NCBI RefSeq assembly: GCF_963678635.1
Contig: NC_087063.1
Span: 16,437,006 to 16,501,005 of the forward strand
DNA length: 64,000 bases
Direction: 5' to 3'
From: Symsagittifera roscoffensis
Lineage: Eukaryota > Xenacoelomorpha > Acoela > Convolutidae
Part shown: positions 60,513 to 64,000 of the stretch, piece by piece
How positions within the stretch are numbered: the stretch's first letter is position 1
How the letters are laid out: each line of letters begins with the position of its first letter
Notes under the pieces: model-generated
What the model was told of the DNA's origin: nothing
What the model saw: the letters and a program-made list of their open reading frames with translations, nothing else
The model's database searches: none
Translations under genes and position numbers: made by a program

Positions 60513-61210
60513 ATAAAGTGATTGATACTTCGACAAGAATTTTTATGGCGATAGTGGGACCTTCAGGATCCGGGAAAACTGAGTTAATTTTGAAACTTCT
60601 GATAGGAAATACTTTTTACCCTAAATTTGGAACCGTTCTATATCTTTACAAGGAGATGCAACCTGCATTCTCAGAAAAAGTGTCTTCTCGCGAAGTGAAA
60701 GTGGAGTTCATGAAATTCGAGGGATTCGAATCTGTGAGAAAATTAGAAAATGTTCTTCTAGTTTTCGATTATTCATGTGAAGACATCTATAATGACAAGG
60801 AATTTGTTAGGTTAGCGACAGCGGGTAGACATAGAGGGATAGATGTAATATATGTTAAGCATAACTTGTTTCAACAAAGTCGATGGTCGCGTACGATTGA
60901 TTTGAACACTTCACACATCATTCTATTCAAATCGCCTCGCGACGTTCAGCAACTAGATCTTTTAGGAAGACAATTGAATGTATCAAAATTTTTGAGAAAC
61001 TGTTACGAATTAGCTACCAGAGACTCTTTTGGACATCTTCTAATCGACTTGGACCCCCGTACATCAGATTGTTTGAGATATTGTTCAAATATCACACCAC
61101 CTGGGCCAACAGTTTTTTGTTTACCCTTATCTGAAGCAGAAACTACTCCAATCACAAATGAAAAAGAAAAACTTATCTATTCTGCGGCATATGGTACAAC
61201 TGAAACCTGA
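60509..61210 (+). CDS. Polinton genome-packaging ATPase (FtsK/HerA type)
   Basis: I choose ATG at 60509, which overlaps the preceding stop as ATGA, giving 233 residues, the usual length. Walker A is GPSGSGKT (17-24). A hydrophobic strand LLVFD (83-87) with E91/D92 is the Walker B region. YVKHNLFQQSRWSRTIDLN, then RDVQQLDLLGRQL matches the sensor and arginine region of Polinton, adenovirus-like and nucleocytoplasmic virus packaging ATPases. It would pump the element's DNA into a capsid. The reading frame is intact. Confidence 0.88.
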   Translation: MNKVIDTSTRIFMAIVGPSGSGKTELILKLLIGNTFYPKFGTVLYLYKEMQPAFSEKVSSREVKVEFMKFEGFESVRKLENVLLVFDYSCEDIYNDKEFVRLATAGRHRGIDVIYVKHNLFQQSRWSRTIDLNTSHIILFKSPRDVQQLDLLGRQLNVSKFLRNCYELATRDSFGHLLIDLDPRTSDCLRYCSNITPPGPTVFCLPLSEAETTPITNEKEKLIYSAAYGTTET

Positions 61211-61463
61211 CCAGCTAAGAAGATTAATTAGAAAAACTTCAAATTGTGAGATCATAACACTTATTTGTGAATGTTTGCTCAATGTAGTCAATGGAAACGT
61301 ACCCGTTAAAATCGCAAACATCGAACGATTCGAGACAGCATACAAATACTTAATAACTCCAAAAACCAGTGTTGTCAAAAAACGTGCGATTATTTTGAGT
61401 AAAGAAGGCTTCCATTTATTTCGACAAATACTGTATTTTTGTTACAAGTACCTCACAACTTAA
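61158..61463 (+). CDS. Polinton conserved small protein, 101 aa
   Basis: ATG at 61158 inside the ATPase end (53-nt overlap). CEIITLICECLLNVVNGNVP matches a pattern (hxxLCECxLNVLxGNVPL) widespread in Polinton and related elements of invertebrates, followed by a basic region KKRAIILSKEGF. The family has no assigned function; DNA or virion binding is a guess from its charge. Confidence 0.6.
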   Translation: MKKKNLSILRHMVQLKPDQLRRLIRKTSNCEIITLICECLLNVVNGNVPVKIANIERFETAYKYLITPKTSVVKKRAIILSKEGFHLFRQILYFCYKYLTT

Positions 61464-61465
61464 AG

Positions 61466-62323
61466 ATGACTGCTGAAGAATTCATTCTAATTCCGAAACA
61501 CCTATATGTTAAAGAGCAGCCACATGCTGCACGTGTTCTTCATGATAATAATATTAAACATAAAAATGCTCAACTGTCCTATCTTAACCGGCTTAGACCC
61601 CAATTACCTCCACAAACTAGTAAGACTACTGCAACGAAGGAAACATTTACCGATAATGTTGAGCCCCAACAAGAACAGCTTAAACTGTTAACGGACGATG
61701 AAGAAGTACCGGTTGAACGTGTTAAAGACGAAATACTAGAAGAGAAACACAATAGACAGACCGAAAGCATTTTAGGACAGTTACAAGTTTTAGAAGACAG
61801 AAAATTTGTTAGAATAAAAACCGTACTTGAAATCATAGAAAATTCAGAAAGAGTAACCATAAACCGTGACAATGAGGTGATATATGTAGATAAAGTACCA
61901 ACAGGACTTAAAGCTGCAGTTTTTTTATACGTCATACAACAACCAACGAAAAAATTACACAATCCGGCGTTCATTAACATTTTAACTGCTCTCAACTTGA
62001 ATGAAAACCTGGTAATAAATCGAAATGCCAAACACGCGGTTCAGTCAGCGTCTTTTAACGCTCAAGAGAAACGAGAACCCGGACCCTCAAGAACCCGCTC
62101 AACATCGCCCACTTGGCAGGAAAAAAGTAGTGCAAACCTTAAGAGAAGTAAAAAGCACAAACGAAAAAGTCTCAGCGGTAATAAAAAAACCCCAAACCAA
62201 AAACGTGAAAAAGAGTCAGAAGAAGGCTCTGACTCATACGGAACGCCCCATAACGATTCAGATTCTCCAACGTCAGAAAAGACGAAGGCGCAAACAAAAC
62301 AATGGGAAAATTACCAAGATTGA
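61466..62323 (+). CDS. Polinton pre-integrase protein, 285 aa
   Basis: ATG at 61466 gives a start EEFILIPKHLYVKEQ and HDNNIKHKNAQLSYLNRL, a pattern I associate with a conserved Polinton ORF. The middle is acidic and helical, and the C-terminus is a Lys/Arg-rich then Ser/Glu-rich tail. The last 299 nt overlap the open frame of the integrase; one of the two frames there is probably not used. No enzymatic motif is visible. Confidence 0.6.
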   Translation: MTAEEFILIPKHLYVKEQPHAARVLHDNNIKHKNAQLSYLNRLRPQLPPQTSKTTATKETFTDNVEPQQEQLKLLTDDEEVPVERVKDEILEEKHNRQTESILGQLQVLEDRKFVRIKTVLEIIENSERVTINRDNEVIYVDKVPTGLKAAVFLYVIQQPTKKLHNPAFINILTALNLNENLVINRNAKHAVQSASFNAQEKREPGPSRTRSTSPTWQEKSSANLKRSKKHKRKSLSGNKKTPNQKREKESEEGSDSYGTPHNDSDSPTSEKTKAQTKQWENYQD

Positions 62324-62981
62324 AGAAAAATTGTTGAAAACTAAATACAGTGACAAAGGTCCCGCGTTATTTGGCAGTGTGAACAACTTGATAAAAGCAA
62401 GCAATTTGTCGCGAAAGAAAGTTAAACATTTCCTTCATACTGAACCTTCTTACACAAAATATCGAACTGTGATCCGAAAAACGCCGCGACTCAAGGTCAT
62501 AGTTTACGATATCGACGAAATCTGGTCATTAGATCTGGCCTTTGTTGATAAACTTGCCCAGTACAACCATGATGTTAAGTATCTGCTTGTTGCAGTTGAC
62601 TGCATGTCCCGCTATCTCAGAGTGCAACCCTTGAAATCAAAGTATGCTACTACAACAGCAGAAGCGTTCAAACTAATGATAACGACAAAACAACCGGAAA
62701 AAGTATGGGTGGACAAGGGCACAGAGTTTAAAGGGTCCTTCGAAGCATTATGTAAAAAGAAAGGCATAAACACATATAGCACAGAGAGCGAGAAAAAGTC
62801 CGCATTCGCTGAGAGAAATATCCGTTCCTTGAAAAATCTTATTTATAAGTACTTGGAGGATAAATGGACTTACTCATACCTTGACAAATTGCAAGATTTT
62901 GTCAATGCAATTAATTCGAGAACAAATCGTGTCACAAATCTTGCACCAAATAAAGTAACTAAAAAGATGTTCCTCGCCTGA
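62025..62981 (+). CDS. Polinton retroviral-type integrase (C-terminus shifted)
   Basis: From ATG 62025 the frame has 318 codons. The family-like part starts near residue 97. The catalytic triad is D170 (IWSLDLAF), D230 (VWVDKGTEF) and E263 (FAERNIRSLK). An N-terminal region GPALFGSVNNLIKASNLSRK precedes the core as in other Polinton integrases. The frame ends in TGA at 62979-62981 just after a conserved APNKVT stretch, while the expected C-terminal domain continues in a neighbouring frame, so this copy has a frameshift near 62963-62981. Catalysis of the element's insertion is the family role. Confidence 0.85.
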   Translation: MPNTRFSQRLLTLKRNENPDPQEPAQHRPLGRKKVVQTLREVKSTNEKVSAVIKKPQTKNVKKSQKKALTHTERPITIQILQRQKRRRRKQNNGKITKIEEKLLKTKYSDKGPALFGSVNNLIKASNLSRKKVKHFLHTEPSYTKYRTVIRKTPRLKVIVYDIDEIWSLDLAFVDKLAQYNHDVKYLLVAVDCMSRYLRVQPLKSKYATTTAEAFKLMITTKQPEKVWVDKGTEFKGSFEALCKKKGINTYSTESEKKSAFAERNIRSLKNLIYKYLEDKWTYSYLDKLQDFVNAINSRTNRVTNLAPNKVTKKMFLA

Positions 62982-63244
62982 TTTCATTAAGAGCAGAACA
63001 GTCTTTGAAATTAGTTCGACGTCCAAAGCTTTATGTTGGTGATTATGTTAGACTTGCCAAATTAGACATACGTTTTCGCAAGGGTTACAAACAATCGTTC
63101 ACCGATGAAGTGTTTGAAGTTTTTGACATACCAACACAAAATCCCCCAACATACAATTTGATTGATTCTAACCGAGAACCGATTGAGGGAAAATTTTACG
63201 AGTCTGAACTAATTCGCGTTCTGGAGAAGGACAATCATGACTGA
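62963..63244 (+). pseudogene. Integrase C-terminal domain, displaced frame
   Basis: Open from 62963 to TGA at 63244 in a frame different from the integrase core. It encodes RRPKLYVGDYVRLAKLDIRF, KQSFTDEVFEVFDI and EGKFYESELIRV, a chromo-like or SH3-like C-terminal domain typical of Polinton integrases. Its start lacks an ATG, so it depended on the upstream frame. Overlaps the next ATG by eight nt. Confidence 0.75.
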
Positions 63245-64000
63245 GGGCACTTTCAACAGCCTTTTCACCCATAATGTTCCCCCTTCCTTCACAATTACCC
63301 TAGTTTCATCTGCATCAATGAACGTTTTTAAAGATAACACTCTGGCCAACTTCAAAAATCTCCTGAGTGAAGAAATAAATTTGCAAGGTGAATGGAGAGT
63401 AGCAGTTACAGAAATTACCTTCCCTACTCAGATAAACAACGTAACTGACAACAACATTGTGTACTACAAAAAAGATCGGGTTATAGCAAGCATGAAAGTT
63501 GAGAAAGACAAGATCTCCAGACCTTACCTTGGAGAAACAGCAAAAATAACAAAAGGAGAATATATGAGCATTGATCAAATTCTGGACGAGATTCGTCGAA
63601 AGACAGAATTAGAGAAATTGGATTACGTAATAGATCCAATAACCAAACATCTTTCCTTATGGCTGCATTATTGGGAAGGCATAACTTTTTCAAGCCCGCA
63701 AATTCCTAGTCTACTTGGATTCAAAGGCGTCAGAGATGGAACTGGTTATCATATAGGTTACAAACAAGGAAGCACGAAACATAGCACATTCTCTACCCAA
63801 GATCTTATTGCTGACTATCCCGTTGATGTATGCGCTGGTACTCAGCTTATCTTTTTTTATCTGGACATATTTCATTATCAAATAGTCGGAGACACAAAAG
63901 CACCCCTTTTACGAGTCATTGATACAAATCGTCGAGTGAAAAACGGTTACGCATGTACAATTGAACCGAATTATCGTAAAGTGTTTAGTAACTTGGATTT
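63237..64000 (+). CDS. Polinton putative minor capsid (penton-type) protein, partial
   Basis: ATG at 63237; open for 254 codons to the window edge without a stop. The beginning has SSASMNVFKDNTLANFKNLL followed by EWRVAVTEITFPTQ, a pattern of beta-rich proteins found next to integrase and ATPase genes in Polintons and thought to be the minor capsid (penton) jelly-roll protein. The rest is strand-rich with few Lys clusters. Assignment to minor rather than another capsid protein is by recollection of the pattern and by position, not by structure. Confidence 0.6.
   Translation, partial: MTEGTFNSLFTHNVPPSFTITLVSSASMNVFKDNTLANFKNLLSEEINLQGEWRVAVTEITFPTQINNVTDNNIVYYKKDRVIASMKVEKDKISRPYLGETAKITKGEYMSIDQILDEIRRKTELEKLDYVIDPITKHLSLWLHYWEGITFSSPQIPSLLGFKGVRDGTGYHIGYKQGSTKHSTFSTQDLIADYPVDVCAGTQLIFFYLDIFHYQIVGDTKAPLLRVIDTNRRVKNGYACTIEPNYRKVFSNLD

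Larger units (their letters stand above)
58245..64000 (+). mobile_element. Polinton/Maverick, left part, truncated by window end
   Basis: Ten closely packed, mostly overlapping plus-strand ORFs include a retroviral-type integrase, an FtsK/HerA-type packaging ATPase, a DEDD-type exonuclease-like protein and a putative capsid protein. This combination defines Polinton/Maverick virus-like DNA transposons of 15-20 kb. The protein-primed DNA polymerase B, the protease and the major capsid protein are not in the window and would lie to the right. Several genes are broken, so the copy is probably defective. Confidence 0.9.

Noticed and set aside
1-64000. CRISPR arrays, bacterial operons, riboswitches or a prophage
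   Set aside because: No evenly spaced identical repeats with unique spacers; introns, SINEs and metazoan transposons show a eukaryotic chromosome.

Overview
The window is genomic DNA of an invertebrate animal. Two plus-strand host genes have GT-AG introns with matching phases, the introns are long and full of mobile DNA, and the elements present (BEL/Pao, Ty3/gypsy with env, hAT MITEs, MULE, Polinton/Maverick) are metazoan types. The sequence does not let me name a phylum or species. There are no bacterial features and no functional rRNA or tRNA gene that I can support.

Layout. 1-5097: decayed BEL/Pao retrotransposon on the plus strand, running in from outside the window. 6998-19618: five exons of an ANKRD40-like gene (N-terminus not found). 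20140-54323: six exons of a secreted or surface PAN/apple-domain protein with a Ser/Thr-rich mucin-like stretch; no stop found. 30913-49793: a complete 18,881-bp Ty3/gypsy env-carrying provirus on the minus strand, inserted in an intron of the PAN gene, with apparently identical 410-bp LTRs and a 4-bp TATA target duplication. 50640-51400: MULE remnant. 53450-57200: minisatellite and low-complexity tracts. 57693-64000: left part of a Polinton/Maverick on the plus strand, cut by the window end.

The most interesting object is the provirus. In its sense direction it reads: 5' LTR, primer binding site, structured leader, a 155-codon basic ORF, a very large gag (1255 codons), pol in the +1 frame with the protease split by the frame change, then a chain of overlapping or abutting ORFs: 50 codons without a start, 76, 55 (two membrane segments), 378 codons without ATG, CTG or TTG, an 872-codon env-like glycoprotein with PTAP and YxxI-type tail motifs, and a 601-codon ORF of unknown function, then 3' UTR and LTR. 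Nearly identical LTRs and long intact frames indicate a recent insertion. The set of extra ORFs resembles a complex retrovirus more than a simple gypsy element.

The Polinton segment has the expected compact, overlapping gene order (exonuclease-like protein, small membrane protein, packaging ATPase, conserved small ORFs, integrase, putative capsid protein) but carries a homopolymer frameshift, an in-frame stop and an integrase frameshift, so this copy looks inactive. Introns hold several MITE families with 8-bp target duplications, tRNA-derived SINEs and a 560-bp near-perfect palindrome.
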